DNA from: an uncultured Lachnospiraceae bacterium
GTDB taxonomy: Bacteria > Bacillota > Clostridia > Lachnospirales > Lachnospiraceae
Assembly: GCA_900315945.1 (NCBI GenBank)
Contig: ONAZ01000011.1
Coordinates: forward strand, 1-64,000
DNA: 64,000 nt
Direction: 5' to 3'
Made by a program: the position numbers and the translations under genes. The notes under the pieces are model-generated. The model saw nothing but the letters and a program-made list of their open reading frames with translations. It did no database searches and was not told where the DNA came from. Shown in pieces: positions 32,736 through 44,231 of this stretch (within the stretch, counting starts at the first letter, position 1; each line of letters begins with the position of its first letter).

Positions 32736-33473
32736 GTGAATGGACTTATTCTAGCAGATGCGTCAGCAGATAATATAGATTTTATGATACATGGGCTTTT
32801 TTCATATAATCTATTTGGACACGAAGTCTGGATTACAACGAGTCATGTATGTATATTAATTGTTATGCTGATTCTGATAGGCTTTGCAATTGTAGCCAAT
32901 CGGAAATTAAAACACGCTAAGGAAGTTCCAGAAGGTCTACAGAATGTTGTTGAACTTATGGTGGAGAAACTCCAGGGAATGGTAGGAAATACCATGGGAA
33001 AACATGCACCTAAGTTTGCAAATTGGATTTTTACAATATTTGCATTCATATTACTTAGCAACATATCCGGCTTATTTGGATTAAGACCGCCAACAGCAGA
33101 TTACGGCACAACGTTGGCTTTAGCGTTAATTACATTTGTGCTTATATGGTTTAATACATTTAAGCATAATAGCTTGAAAGAAATTTGGATTGATAAGTGT
33201 TCACCGTTACCACCTTGGTTGCCAATATGGTTGCCAATCAACTTGATAGGTGATATTGCAGTGCCAATATCATTATCACTTCGTTTGTTTGCCAATGTAC
33301 TATCTGGAACTGTTATGATGGCCCTCGTATATGGTTTGTTAGCAAAGATAGCTTACATTTGGCCGGCAGCGCTTCACGTATACTTTGATTTGTTCGCAGG
33401 AGGAATTCAAACATACGTATTCTGTATGCTCACTATGACATACATTTCTAATGCAATCGGAGACGATGAATAA
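32736..33473 (+). CDS. atpB: ATP synthase Fo subunit a
   Basis: 245 residues starting at GTG 32736, five bases after AAAGGAGGTG; the overlapping ATG 32734 reads straight into TGA. Five to six membrane helices. The conserved half-channel region has SLSLRLFANVLSGTVMM with the essential arginine (R in LRLFAN), followed by GGIQTYVFCMLTMTYI. It forms the ion path against the c-ring. Confidence 0.95.
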   Translation: MNGLILADASADNIDFMIHGLFSYNLFGHEVWITTSHVCILIVMLILIGFAIVANRKLKHAKEVPEGLQNVVELMVEKLQGMVGNTMGKHAPKFANWIFTIFAFILLSNISGLFGLRPPTADYGTTLALALITFVLIWFNTFKHNSLKEIWIDKCSPLPPWLPIWLPINLIGDIAVPISLSLRLFANVLSGTVMMALVYGLLAKIAYIWPAALHVYFDLFAGGIQTYVFCMLTMTYISNAIGDDE

Positions 33474-33490
33474 AATTTTAGGAGGATTAA

Positions 33491-33751
<261 letters not shown>

Positions 33752-33787
33752 TTCCTAGAGATGGTATAAAAAGGAGGTATGTAGCGA

Positions 33788-34303
33788 ATGGAAAGATTAT
33801 TTAATCTAGATGCCCAGCTACTACACGATAGCGCATTACTCGCTATATCAGTATTTGTATTGTTTTTATTCTTGTCGTATTTGTTATGGAATCCGGCAAA
33901 GAAGTTGTTACAGGATCGTAAAGATAAGATAGCAAACGATATAGCAAATGCAACTAACGATAAGGAAGAAGCTGCTAAGCTCAAAGCAGAATATGAAGCA
34001 AAGCTTAGAGATATTGACAAAGAAGCAGATGTAATTCTATCAGAAGCTAGGCAGAAAGCTTTAAAAAATGAAACCAATATAGTAAATGAAGCTAAGGAAG
34101 AAGCAGCACGAATAATCGCAAGAGCAAGAGAAGAAGCAGAGCTTGAGAAGAAACGTGCAGCTGATGAAATGAAGCAAGAGATGGTAACTGTTGCAGCTAT
34201 GATGGCTAAGAAAGTTGTATCAGCTAACATTGATGTAGCAGTTCAGGAAACCTTAGTTGATGAAACATTAAGAGAGATGGGTGATTCTACATGGCAAAGT
34301 TAG
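33788..34303 (+). CDS. atpF: ATP synthase Fo subunit b
   Basis: 171 residues. One N-terminal membrane helix (about 15-34, LAISVFVLFLFLSYLLWNPA) followed by a long charged coiled coil rich in Ala/Glu/Lys (about 40-150). It forms the peripheral stalk. AAAAGGAGG lies upstream of ATG 33788. It overlaps atpH by 13 bases. Confidence 0.95.
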   Translation: MERLFNLDAQLLHDSALLAISVFVLFLFLSYLLWNPAKKLLQDRKDKIANDIANATNDKEEAAKLKAEYEAKLRDIDKEADVILSEARQKALKNETNIVNEAKEEAARIIARAREEAELEKKRAADEMKQEMVTVAAMMAKKVVSANIDVAVQETLVDETLREMGDSTWQS

Positions 34304-34857
34304 TATCAAACGTATACGGTGATGCGTTGTTTGAGTTAGCTTTAGAGTTAGACAGAATCGATGAATTTACTGAAGAAGTAAATGGAATAATTGATGTTCT
34401 AGAAGAGAATAAAGACCTATCTAAGATGATGTGTCATCCGAAAATCGTTAAAGAAGAAAAGATTGAAGTGGTTGAAAACATTTTCAAGGGTCGCGTCAGT
34501 GACGAGATTGTTGGACTTATGGTAATGGTTATTGAGAAAGACCATTTCAAGGATATGGAAGCTGTATTCAATTACTATGTTGATAAAGTAAAAGAATACA
34601 AGGGAATTGGTGTTGCAAAGGTACAGACACCAATGGAACTTACAGATGCTCAGAAGAAGAGTGTAGAGAAGAAGCTTCTTGATACTACAGATTATGTGTC
34701 ATTTGAGATGCATTATGAAGTAGAACCCGATTTAATCGGAGGCATGGTAATTCGTATAGGAGACAGGGTTGTGGATAGCTCAGTCAAGACTAAAATATAT
34801 GAATTATCGAAGGAACTGTCCAAAATACAATTGAAAGTAGGTGAAACTGCTCCATGA
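34291..34857 (+). CDS. atpH: ATP synthase F1 subunit delta
   Basis: 188 residues. N-terminal helical bundle beginning [19 protein letters not shown]; the C-terminal part has the family signature [20 protein letters not shown]. It joins the b-stalk to the top of F1. It overlaps atpF (13 bases) and atpA (ATGA), implying translational coupling. Confidence 0.95.
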   Translation: MAKLVSNVYGDALFELALELDRIDEFTEEVNGIIDVLEENKDLSKMMCHPKIVKEEKIEVVENIFKGRVSDEIVGLMVMVIEKDHFKDMEAVFNYYVDKVKEYKGIGVAKVQTPMELTDAQKKSVEKKLLDTTDYVSFEMHYEVEPDLIGGMVIRIGDRVVDSSVKTKIYELSKELSKIQLKVGETAP

Positions 34858-36362
34858 ATTTAAAACCAGAAGAAATTAGCTCTGTTATAAAAGAGCAAAT
34901 GCAAAGATATGCTTCTCAGCTGGAAGTGGCAGACGTTGGTACTGTAATTCAGGTTGCTGATGGTATAGCCAGAGTTCACGGACTTGAGAAAGCAATGCAA
35001 GGTGAATTATTAGAATTTCCTGGCGAAGTATATGGAATGGTATTGAACTTAGAAGAAGATAACGTTGGTGCCGTATTACTTGGTGATCATCGTAATATCA
35101 ATGAAGGAGATACCGTTAAGACAACAGGGCGTGTTGTAGAGGTACCAGTTGGTGACGCAATGCTAGGCCGTGTTGTTAATGCTCTTGGTCAACCAATTGA
35201 TGGTAAAGGACCAATTGAAACAACAAGCTTTCGTCAGATTGAAAGAGTCGCACATGGTGTAATTGATAGAAAATCAGTTGATACACCATTACAGACAGGT
35301 ATTAAAGCTATTGACTCAATGATTCCTATTGGAAGAGGACAAAGAGAGTTAATCATTGGTGATAAGCAGACAGGTAAGACTGCAATAGCTATTGATACAA
35401 TTATTAATCAAAAAGGTCAGGGTGTGAAATGTATCTATGTAGCAATAGGTCAGAAAGCATCAACAGTTGCAAGTATTGTTAAAGAATTAGAAGAGTTTGG
35501 TGCAATGAGTTATACAACAGTAGTAGCATCAACAGCTTCTGAGCTTGCTCCACTTCAATATATTGCTCCATATGCAGGATGTGCTATAGGTGAGGAATGG
35601 ATGGAGAATGGCGAAGACGTTCTTGTAATATATGATGATTTGAGTAAACATGCTACAGCTTATCGTACACTTTCATTACTACTTCGTCGTCCACCAGGAC
35701 GTGAAGCTTACCCAGGTGATGTATTCTATCTACATTCAAGACTTCTTGAAAGAGCTTCAAGACTTAATGAAGAGTTAGGTGGAGGATCATTAACAGCCCT
35801 TCCAATTATTGAAACACAGGCTGGTGATGTTAGTGCTTACATCCCTACAAATGTAATTTCTATTACTGATGGTCAGATTTACTTAGAGACTGATGCATTT
35901 AACGCAGGTTTCAGACCAGCTATTAATGCGGGTCTATCTGTATCTCGTGTAGGTGGTGCTGCTCAGATTAAGGCTATGAAGAAAATAGCTGCACCTATTC
36001 GTGTGGAGCTTGCTCAATATAGAGAGCTTGCAAGTTTTGCTCAGTTTGGTTCTGAGCTTGATGCAGATACTGCAGAAAAGCTTGCTCAAGGTGAAAGAAT
36101 ACGTGAGATGCTTAAGCAACCACAATATGCACCAATGCCTGTTGAATATCAAATCATGATTATCTTCGCAGCTACTCAGAAGTATTTACTAGATATTTCA
36201 GTTGAAGATGTACTAGAGTTTGAGAAGGCATTATTCGAATTTGTTGATACAAAGTATCCAGATATTCCAGTTTCTATTCGTGAGAAGAAGGAACTTGATG
36301 ATGATATTAAATCACAATTAGTTAAGGCTATTGAGGAGTGTAAGAAGGACTTTAGTAAGTAG
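34854..36362 (+). CDS. atpA: ATP synthase F1 subunit alpha
   Basis: 502 residues, normal length. P-loop [16 protein letters not shown] near residues 167-182, the catalytic-interface region [20 protein letters not shown] with the arginine finger further on in [16 protein letters not shown]. Non-catalytic nucleotide-binding subunit of the hexamer. It overlaps atpH by four bases. Confidence 0.98.
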   Translation: MNLKPEEISSVIKEQMQRYASQLEVADVGTVIQVADGIARVHGLEKAMQGELLEFPGEVYGMVLNLEEDNVGAVLLGDHRNINEGDTVKTTGRVVEVPVGDAMLGRVVNALGQPIDGKGPIETTSFRQIERVAHGVIDRKSVDTPLQTGIKAIDSMIPIGRGQRELIIGDKQTGKTAIAIDTIINQKGQGVKCIYVAIGQKASTVASIVKELEEFGAMSYTTVVASTASELAPLQYIAPYAGCAIGEEWMENGEDVLVIYDDLSKHATAYRTLSLLLRRPPGREAYPGDVFYLHSRLLERASRLNEELGGGSLTALPIIETQAGDVSAYIPTNVISITDGQIYLETDAFNAGFRPAINAGLSVSRVGGAAQIKAMKKIAAPIRVELAQYRELASFAQFGSELDADTAEKLAQGERIREMLKQPQYAPMPVEYQIMIIFAATQKYLLDISVEDVLEFEKALFEFVDTKYPDIPVSIREKKELDDDIKSQLVKAIEECKKDFSK

Positions 36363-36387
36363 ATTAGGTGAAAGGTGGTAAAGTATT

Positions 36388-37257
36388 ATGGCTTCTATGA
36401 GAGACATAAAACGTAGAAAACAGAGTGTAACAAGCACTCAGAAAATCACTAAAGCCATGAAGCTTGTATCTACTGTTAAATTGCAAAAAGCAAAACAAAA
36501 AGCCGAAAATACAACTCCGTATTTTAATTACATGTATAACACGGTTTGTTCAATGCTAGATAAAGCAGGCGCAATCAATCATCCATATCTCAAGTCAGGT
36601 GAGTCAAATAAGAAGGCTATAATTACTATATCTTCAAATAGAGGACTTGCTGGTGGATATAATAGTAATGTAATTAAGCTTATTACAGGTAGTGAAATCG
36701 CAAAAGAAGAAGTTTTGCTATATACAATTGGTAAGAAAGCCCATGATGTGTTAGATGGAAAAGGCTACGAAGTGGCTTCAGAATACGACGAAGTCATGGA
36801 AGCTCCAACTTATGAAGATGCTATGAGAATCAGTAAAGAAGTCTTAGAGGCATTTACGAATGGAGAAGTTGGCGAAATATATCTTGCATATACACATTTC
36901 AAAAATACGGTAAGTCATGAACCTAAGCTTTTAAAACTTCTTCCTGTAGATATCTCAGAAGAAGAGTTGAAGAAGGATGAGGGTGAAAAAGATAGTAAAA
37001 TGCTTATGAATTTTGAACCAAATCCTGAGGAAGCATTAGACATGATTGTTCCAAAATATGTAACAAGTCTTATATATGGAGCGCTTGTTGAAGCAGTTGC
37101 TTCTGAAAATGGAGCCCGTATGCAAGCTATGGATTCTGCAACAAGTAACGCAGAAGACATTATTAGTGATTTAACATTGAAATATAATAGAGCACGTCAA
37201 GGATCGATTACTCAGGAACTTACAGAAATCATTGCAGGTGCTGAGGCTATATCGTAA
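36388..37257 (+). CDS. atpG: ATP synthase F1 subunit gamma
   Basis: 289 residues. N-terminal helix SMRDIKRRKQSVTSTQKITK, and C-terminal helix with ENGARMQAMDSATSNAED and RARQGSITQELTEI, the two coiled-coil parts of the central rotor shaft. The middle Rossmann-like part contains ITISSNRGLAGGYN. AAAGGTGG precedes the ATG. Confidence 0.97.
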   Translation: MASMRDIKRRKQSVTSTQKITKAMKLVSTVKLQKAKQKAENTTPYFNYMYNTVCSMLDKAGAINHPYLKSGESNKKAIITISSNRGLAGGYNSNVIKLITGSEIAKEEVLLYTIGKKAHDVLDGKGYEVASEYDEVMEAPTYEDAMRISKEVLEAFTNGEVGEIYLAYTHFKNTVSHEPKLLKLLPVDISEEELKKDEGEKDSKMLMNFEPNPEEALDMIVPKYVTSLIYGALVEAVASENGARMQAMDSATSNAEDIISDLTLKYNRARQGSITQELTEIIAGAEAIS

Positions 37258-37267
37258 GACGTATTAA

Positions 37268-38680
<1,413 letters not shown>

Positions 38681-38691
38681 GGAGTGAGACT

Positions 38692-39093
38692 ATGGCAAAG
38701 AATTTGGTAGATGTCGAAATCATTACGCCAGATCGTGTATTCTATACAGGCGAAGCAACAATGATTGAGTTTAACACAACAGAAGGTGAAATAGGTGTAT
38801 ATCCCAATCATATTGCTCTTACAACTGTAATTGCACCTGGTATTGTTACCATTTCAACAGAGGGAGAAGCGGTAAAAGCGGCTGTTCATGCTGGCTTTGC
38901 AGAAATTCTTCCAGATAAGGTGACACTTCTTGCAGAGATTGCAGAATGGCCAGATGAAATCGACGTAAAGAGAGCGCAGGCAGCAGAAGAGCGAGCAAGA
39001 GAAAGGCTTGAAAAGAAAGATGCAAATCTTGATGTTATGAGAGCTGAGATTGCGCTTAAGAAGGCTTTGGTAAGACAAAACCTAAAAGTATAA
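38692..39093 (+). CDS. atpC: ATP synthase F1 subunit epsilon
   Basis: 133 residues. Beta-sandwich domain (about 1-85, VEIITPDRVFYTGEATMIEF, GEIGVYPNHIALTT) and a C-terminal helical hairpin (about 90-133) that can inhibit ATP hydrolysis. Last gene of the operon; a strong terminator follows 18 bases later. Confidence 0.96.
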   Translation: MAKNLVDVEIITPDRVFYTGEATMIEFNTTEGEIGVYPNHIALTTVIAPGIVTISTEGEAVKAAVHAGFAEILPDKVTLLAEIAEWPDEIDVKRAQAAEERARERLEKKDANLDVMRAEIALKKALVRQNLKV

Positions 39094-39111
39094 TATTCAT
39101 TGTTTTTTATT

Positions 39112-39148
39112 CCCGGTTTAACTATTAATAGTTAAACCGGGGTTTTTT
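39112..39148 (+). terminator. Terminator of the ATP synthase operon
   Basis: Perfect CCCGGTTTAAC/GTTAAACCGGG stem, capped by further TATTAATA pairing, then TTTTTT. Confidence 0.93.
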
Positions 39149-39164
39149 ATATGGATATAACATC

Positions 39165-39193
39165 TTGTGTAAATGAGATTTTTGTGGTTAAAT
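39165..39193 (+). promoter_or_regulatory. Possible promoter for the DUF6020-like gene
   Basis: TTGTGT (39165-39170), a 17-base spacer and TTAAAT (39188-39193) with a TGn extension. The predicted start falls at 39200-39201, the first base of ATG 39201, and no ribosome site is seen. Confidence 0.35.
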
Positions 39194-39200
39194 AGTGGCT

Positions 39201-41126
39201 ATGAAAATAGTTGGAGAAAAACTTGATAAAACAAGGGCTATAGTGTCCTTTATATTGGGAATAATATGTAGTGTTGGAATTCAGCTATCTTTGGTTGCCA
39301 AGGCGACAGAGGAAAATACGGATGAAGTTATTGATCTAAGTAATGAGTGGATTCTGGCTGTTAGAACATTATATTTATCTATGAAAACATCTAAGATAAC
39401 AACAGTACTTCTTGCAATATGTCTTGCAGTCATTATCTATAAAGGTAGCAAGATTGTGCTTGAGAAATGGCAAAAAGTAGTACTTATTGTTTTTTCTGTT
39501 GTATTCTCTTTTATGCAACTTCTTGCACTATCATTAAAAGAAGACGATAATCTAGATTATGTATTTGGATCAGGACTTAATGTGTTTAGATCTTTAATAC
39601 ATGGGATAACCTTAGCACTTGTTTGCTATATGGTTCTTAAGATTATTACAATACTTATACGAAGATATTGTATACAAAAAGAATTAGATAATTCTAAGAT
39701 AACATGGAAGAATAGTTTGATAATGGTAGCATTATTCTTTGTGGCATATCTTCCGTATTTTATACTGTTTTATCCTGGCACGGCAAATGTTGATACAGTA
39801 ATACAATTAATGCAGAGCTTTAAGATTCCTAGTTATATCAATGACATAACAACAATTCATCCCCCTGAGGCTTATTATACTAATCATCATCCATTTGCAG
39901 TGACGAAGCTGTTTGAGGCGTTTTTTAAATTAGGATTAAATATATTTGGAGATATAAGAATAGGAGTTGCCATCTATATTATTCTACATATGCTGTTTAT
40001 TGCCGCTGTATTTACCGTTGCGTTGCAATATTTGAGGTATATAGGTATTACAAAAAAGAGACTGATATTCATTCAAGTCGTATTAATGTTTCTTCCTATT
40101 TTTCCGATGTATGCAATATGCATGGTTAAGGATACGTTATTTTCCGCATTTGCGCTTCTTCTTATAATAATGATGTATGAAGTTGCAAGAACAAAGGGTA
40201 AGTGTTTTAAGATATGGTGGTTTGACTTGTTATTAGCTATCAACTGTGCTTTTATAATGCTTACGAAAAATTATGGAGTTCATATATTAGTTATAGTAGC
40301 AATAGTATATGCGATAGTATATAGAAAGTACATTTTACAGGTTGTTGTAACATTTGTTCCTGTTATATTAATATACCAGTTAGTATGGACTATGATTCTT
40401 CTTCCCCTATGGAATGTAGCACCTGTAGGAAAGCAGGAAGTCTTAAGTGTTCCTTTCCAACAAACTGCGAGATATGTAAGCGAATATGGAGAAGAAGTAA
40501 CAGAGGAAGAGAAAGCTGCAATAAATGCTGTATTACCTTATAAGCGACTTAAGAAACTGTACGAGCCTATGCTCAGTGATTGGGTAAAAGAAAAATATAA
40601 TCAGGAAGCTACTAGCGAAGATTTGAAAAATTATTTTGCTGTGTGGTGGCAAATGTTCTTAAAACACCCTGGTTTATACATTGAATCTGTACTTAATAAT
40701 ACATATGAGTATTGGGATATGGATAAAATATCGGATTTAGAATATTATGATTTTAGCCCATATTTGCAGGAGCATGATCCAAATGGAGAATATACTGAAT
40801 TATATGTAACGAACAATTATAATACTGGTGGAGAAAGGTATGCTGTATATCAGTTGATATTAATGTTGGAAAAAACACCAATTGTGAATGTATTTGCATC
40901 TCTAGGATTGTTACCGTGGCTAATATTGTATATGATAGTATTTAGTGTTTTCGATAAAAGAAAAGATTATATACTTACATACCTTGTTCCAGTAATAATA
41001 TATGCAATATGTATGGTGGGACCGGATAACGGTAATTCCAGGTATATTATGCCGGTGATATTCGCAATACCATATCTTATAGCGTTGTTATTCAGACCAG
41101 TAGATAAAGATGAACAAAATCAATAA
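39201..41126 (+). CDS. Large multi-pass membrane protein, DUF6020/GT-C-like
   Basis: ATG 39201 gives 641 residues (GTG 39195 is an alternative); neither has a clear ribosome site. About 12-13 membrane helices. A long extracytoplasmic loop (about 195-240) begins after a helix with the PYFILFYPGTANVDTVIQLM stretch and contains IHPPEAYYTNHHPFA. The C-terminal third has a large soluble region (about 430-545). This resembles the DUF6020 group of Clostridia, membrane proteins likely to be glycosyltransferases of GT-C fold that use lipid-linked sugars. It opens the glycan locus. Confidence 0.75.
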   Translation: MKIVGEKLDKTRAIVSFILGIICSVGIQLSLVAKATEENTDEVIDLSNEWILAVRTLYLSMKTSKITTVLLAICLAVIIYKGSKIVLEKWQKVVLIVFSVVFSFMQLLALSLKEDDNLDYVFGSGLNVFRSLIHGITLALVCYMVLKIITILIRRYCIQKELDNSKITWKNSLIMVALFFVAYLPYFILFYPGTANVDTVIQLMQSFKIPSYINDITTIHPPEAYYTNHHPFAVTKLFEAFFKLGLNIFGDIRIGVAIYIILHMLFIAAVFTVALQYLRYIGITKKRLIFIQVVLMFLPIFPMYAICMVKDTLFSAFALLLIIMMYEVARTKGKCFKIWWFDLLLAINCAFIMLTKNYGVHILVIVAIVYAIVYRKYILQVVVTFVPVILIYQLVWTMILLPLWNVAPVGKQEVLSVPFQQTARYVSEYGEEVTEEEKAAINAVLPYKRLKKLYEPMLSDWVKEKYNQEATSEDLKNYFAVWWQMFLKHPGLYIESVLNNTYEYWDMDKISDLEYYDFSPYLQEHDPNGEYTELYVTNNYNTGGERYAVYQLILMLEKTPIVNVFASLGLLPWLILYMIVFSVFDKRKDYILTYLVPVIIYAICMVGPDNGNSRYIMPVIFAIPYLIALLFRPVDKDEQNQ

Positions 41127-41128
41127 AA

Positions 41129-41158
41129 CTGTCAGAAAATGGAAATATCTGCTATAAT
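41129..41158 (+). promoter_or_regulatory. Promoter of the 41192 small gene
   Basis: CTGTCA (41129-41134), an 18-base spacer and a consensus TATAAT (41153-41158) with a TGC extension. Confidence 0.6.
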
Positions 41159-41191
41159 AGTCTAGAATAATTAGAAAGTGAGAAAAAGCCA

Positions 41192-41407
41192 ATGGATCTA
41201 GATCGTGAAAAAGAACGAGAATTAGATGAATTACATTCACAAGTTCGAAAAATTGAAATTGAAAAACAGCAGCTTAAGGATAAATTGCAACAACTAGAAA
41301 CGGCGGAACTAAAGCTTAAAGAAAGAATAAATGAAATGAATGACGATGATTATGTCGAGAGAAAGCTGCAGCTTTTGTATGATCAGAAGAGAGAGCAGAA
41401 GAAGTAG
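41192..41407 (+). CDS. Small coiled-coil protein
   Basis: 71 residues, 60 percent charged or Gln. The whole length from residue 3 to 60 has heptad-like Leu/Ile spacing (LDELHSQVRKIEIEKQQL, then LQQLETAELKLKERI), indicating a continuous coiled coil, ending in a basic tail. No known domain. AGAAAGTGAG precedes ATG 41192. It has its own promoter and a weak terminator, inside the glycan locus. It may regulate or scaffold a partner; nothing more can be said. Confidence 0.7.
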   Translation: MDLDREKERELDELHSQVRKIEIEKQQLKDKLQQLETAELKLKERINEMNDDDYVERKLQLLYDQKREQKK

Positions 41408-41416
41408 GGGATGATG

Positions 41417-41459
41417 AGAAGATGCTGATTATGTATTGTAATAGAGCATCTTCTTGTTT
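41417..41459 (+). terminator. Possible terminator after the coiled-coil gene
   Basis: Ten-base stem AGAAGATGCT/AGCATCTTCT with an 18-base loop, followed by TGTTTTG. The T-run is interrupted, so read-through to the next gene is likely. Confidence 0.5.
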
Positions 41460-41479
41460 TGTCTTTGAGGAAAAGGAAG

Positions 41480-43354
41480 ATGAATACGTTAAAGAAGAAA
41501 TACAATAAAAAGTCAAGATATGCCTTTGTATTAGGTTTGATAATAGGCATAATTGTCTTTATAGCAATATATGGTATATCAATTATTAATCCCACAAATA
41601 CAGAGTGGCTTCTTCATTCTGACGATATAGAAGGGAGCATTGATTTAACACAACATTACATGGGGTGGGTGTATTATCGAGACACACCATGGACATTTCC
41701 TATAGGACTTACTGAAGGAATATACAACGAGCCTGTGTCAGTAGTTTATACTGATTCTATACCTTTATTTGCGATATTCTTTAAGATTTTTTCAGGAATA
41801 CTTCCTAATGCATTTCAGTATATGGGTATTTTCGGACTGATGTGTTATGCGCTTATGGGAGGCTTTGGCGCACTTGTGACAAGAAGATATAGCCATAATA
41901 TTATCGTAAATGTTGTTTCTTCGAGTTTCTTTGTATTATCACCAGTTTTACTTAATAGAATGTTTTTACATACTGCTTTAAGCGCACATTTTCTTATTGT
42001 TGCAGCTATTGTTCTTTGGCTATATAGAAGCAAAATTAAACACGGAAGTTACATATGGTTATGGATCGTGCTTATTGCAGGCGGAACGTTAATAAATGCC
42101 TATTTTACACCAATCCTTTTTGGAATACTATTATGCTCTATTCTTCAAGATATAGTATGTGGTGAAAGAATAAGAAACTGTGTTATGCTCTTGATACTTC
42201 CACTTGTTATTACATTAATATGTGCTTGGATTATAGGGATGTTTTACGGAGAAACGAATGCAAGCGGAAGTGGCGGTTTAGACATTTTATCATTTAATTT
42301 AGATGCTTTATTCAATCCAATGACATACGCTACTGATTTTGGACATTTTACGCATGATTTTAGAGAAATAAGCTATTCAAGTATTGTTAGAAACTTTCCA
42401 CTAGTGACACCTTATCAAAATGAAGGGTTTGCATATTTAGGCTTAGGTATGTTGATACTAATTGTGGTTGCTGTGGTTATATTAATAGCATATATTATAA
42501 GACGTATTGTATTCAATTCAAATATAAGAAAAGACAATGTTATTAGAGCAAATAATCGCCCAATAAGTAAACAAGATAAAAAAAAGATAATATCTTATAT
42601 AGTGGCGTTGTTGGTTTATTTCTTGGTATTTACATTACTTGCAATGAGTCCGACATGGACATTAGGTCAAAAAGAAATATTAAGTATACCTTGGCCAGAT
42701 TTAATATGGAATCTTTTAAGTACTTTTAGGTCCACAGGAAGATTTATATGGCCGGTCTACTATATGATAATGAGTATAGCACTGCTTATTCCAACATATA
42801 TTTTTATAAGACATAGGAAAGAAACTTACGTAAATAATCTGTTTTTGCATACTAATGTGTTATTGGTTGAGAAATGGATAGTGACAATAATAATGTTACT
42901 TTGCTTGTTTGTTCAAGTGATTGATTTGTCATCAGCCATAAAACAAAAACATTTTGATTTTCATAAGGAAGTAGTATATGAATCGGACTTACAATCACCA
43001 TTATGGGAAAAAGTTGCAAACAAATGCGATAAGATTGTTGTCTATCCGCCAAGTCAGGATTTGTACTGGGATGGAATAAGTGCATTAACATTTGAGATAT
43101 TTGCAAAAGAGCATGATATGTCTATGAATATGACATATATGAGTCGAGATTTGACTGACTTTGCTGATGAGAAGACCAGAGAAGAATTTGAAGACAGGGC
43201 TAATGGCAAGACTCTTCCGACTCATATGTATTTATTCTTGAGTGCAAATGAAGATGAATTGCCAGATAAAGACAAGTATAATTTGAATTATTATTTAATT
43301 GATGGATATATTATTGGGCTAGATAAAAATATTAAAATAAGAGATGATATGTGA
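41480..43354 (+). CDS. Multi-pass membrane protein, family A (GT-C/DUF6311-like)
   Basis: ATG 41480 is chosen since AGGAAAAGG lies directly upstream; 624 residues. About 11 membrane helices, then a soluble C-terminal region (from about 500). Shared with the gene at 54606: TEWLLHSDD versus VEWMTHSND, LTQHYMGW versus LTQHYFGW, DTPWTFPIGL versus NTPWTFPIGL, YTDSIPLFAIFFK versus YTDSVPLFAIFFK, and FRSTGRFIWPVYY versus FRTAGRFIWPVYY. The acidic pair in the first outer loop (SDDIEG) suits a GT-C catalytic Asp. Likely a membrane glycosyltransferase; the sugar is unknown. Confidence 0.75.
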   Translation: MNTLKKKYNKKSRYAFVLGLIIGIIVFIAIYGISIINPTNTEWLLHSDDIEGSIDLTQHYMGWVYYRDTPWTFPIGLTEGIYNEPVSVVYTDSIPLFAIFFKIFSGILPNAFQYMGIFGLMCYALMGGFGALVTRRYSHNIIVNVVSSSFFVLSPVLLNRMFLHTALSAHFLIVAAIVLWLYRSKIKHGSYIWLWIVLIAGGTLINAYFTPILFGILLCSILQDIVCGERIRNCVMLLILPLVITLICAWIIGMFYGETNASGSGGLDILSFNLDALFNPMTYATDFGHFTHDFREISYSSIVRNFPLVTPYQNEGFAYLGLGMLILIVVAVVILIAYIIRRIVFNSNIRKDNVIRANNRPISKQDKKKIISYIVALLVYFLVFTLLAMSPTWTLGQKEILSIPWPDLIWNLLSTFRSTGRFIWPVYYMIMSIALLIPTYIFIRHRKETYVNNLFLHTNVLLVEKWIVTIIMLLCLFVQVIDLSSAIKQKHFDFHKEVVYESDLQSPLWEKVANKCDKIVVYPPSQDLYWDGISALTFEIFAKEHDMSMNMTYMSRDLTDFADEKTREEFEDRANGKTLPTHMYLFLSANEDELPDKDKYNLNYYLIDGYIIGLDKNIKIRDDM

Positions 43355-43412
43355 CTTATATGTCTAAAGCTTTAGCAAAAAAAACGTAATATTTGTGTAA
43401 TATATCTAACTA

Positions 43413-43440
43413 GAAAACCTTGCGAATGCAAGGTTTTCAT
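43413..43440 (+). terminator. Hairpin after the 41480 gene, overlapping the next promoter
   Basis: Perfect GAAAACCTTGC/GCAAGGTTTTC stem with a GAAT loop. Only short T-runs lie inside the arm, so it may end transcription weakly. The -35 box of the next promoter lies in its loop side. Confidence 0.55.
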
Positions 43441-43448
43441 TGTATAAT
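43420..43448 (+). promoter_or_regulatory. Promoter of the GT2-GtrA-RMD-GMD operon
   Basis: TTGCGA (43420-43425), a 17-base spacer and a consensus TATAAT (43443-43448). It drives the genes from 43500. Confidence 0.68.
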
Positions 43449-43499
43449 TAAAAAGTTGTATTATGGATTTATATTAACTATGTTATATGGGAGTAATAT

Positions 43500-44219
43500 A
43501 TGGGAATCAGTGTTGTTTTACTTGCATACAAAGAAGAAGAAAATCTTAAAGTGCTATTACCTCAGATTATTGAGAATGTGGAGAAATGTGGAGAAGAATA
43601 TGAGATTCTTATTGTAGATACAGAAAAACCCCTCGATAATACAAAAGATGTATGCGAGAAGTTTGGAGCGCGCTATATTAATCAGGAAATGCCGGGATTT
43701 GCTGGAGCATTTAAGACTGCAATTAAGCACGCAAAAAAGGATAAGTTCTTAATAATGGATTCAGATGGTTCGCATCCACCAGTAGCAATTCCAGCTATTC
43801 ATAAGAAGTTTGTTGATGAGAAGTGTGATGTTGTAATTGGTTCTCGTTATTGTAAGGGTGGAAAGACCAATGATGTTAAGTCATCTCAGATTATGAGTCA
43901 TCTCCTTAATTTTGCATATCGAGTAATGCTTGGTCTTCGTGCAAATGATCTTTCTACAGATTATCGTATGTATCATACGAAGCAGTTAAAACGAGTTAAG
44001 TTAAAGTGTAAGAATTATGATGTACTAGAGGAAGTATTACTTATGCTTCAACTTAATAAGAAGAACCACAGATTAAAGTTTGGAGAGGTTCCTATTGACT
44101 TTCAAAAGAGAATGTATGGTGAGTCTAAGAGAAGATTATTACCTTACATTGCAACCTTTATATCAACCTTAATTAGATTGTTTTTCGTGAGAATTAAAGC
44201 AGGATTTCCAAAGAAGTAG
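43500..44219 (+). CDS. GT2 glycosyltransferase, polyprenyl-phosphate hexose synthase type
   Basis: 239 residues, no membrane helices, so a cytoplasmic or peripheral enzyme. GT2 signs: ISVVLLAYKEEENLKVLLPQ, VDTEKPLDNTK, and the metal-binding DSDGSHPP near 88-95, then VIGSRYCKGG, as in dolichol-phosphate-mannose synthases. It should move a sugar from a nucleotide donor to undecaprenyl phosphate. The gene after it encodes a GtrA-type protein, its usual partner. GGGAG precedes ATG 43500. Confidence 0.88.
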   Translation: MGISVVLLAYKEEENLKVLLPQIIENVEKCGEEYEILIVDTEKPLDNTKDVCEKFGARYINQEMPGFAGAFKTAIKHAKKDKFLIMDSDGSHPPVAIPAIHKKFVDEKCDVVIGSRYCKGGKTNDVKSSQIMSHLLNFAYRVMLGLRANDLSTDYRMYHTKQLKRVKLKCKNYDVLEEVLLMLQLNKKNHRLKFGEVPIDFQKRMYGESKRRLLPYIATFISTLIRLFFVRIKAGFPKK

Positions 44220-44231
44220 GTAATTAGAAAA

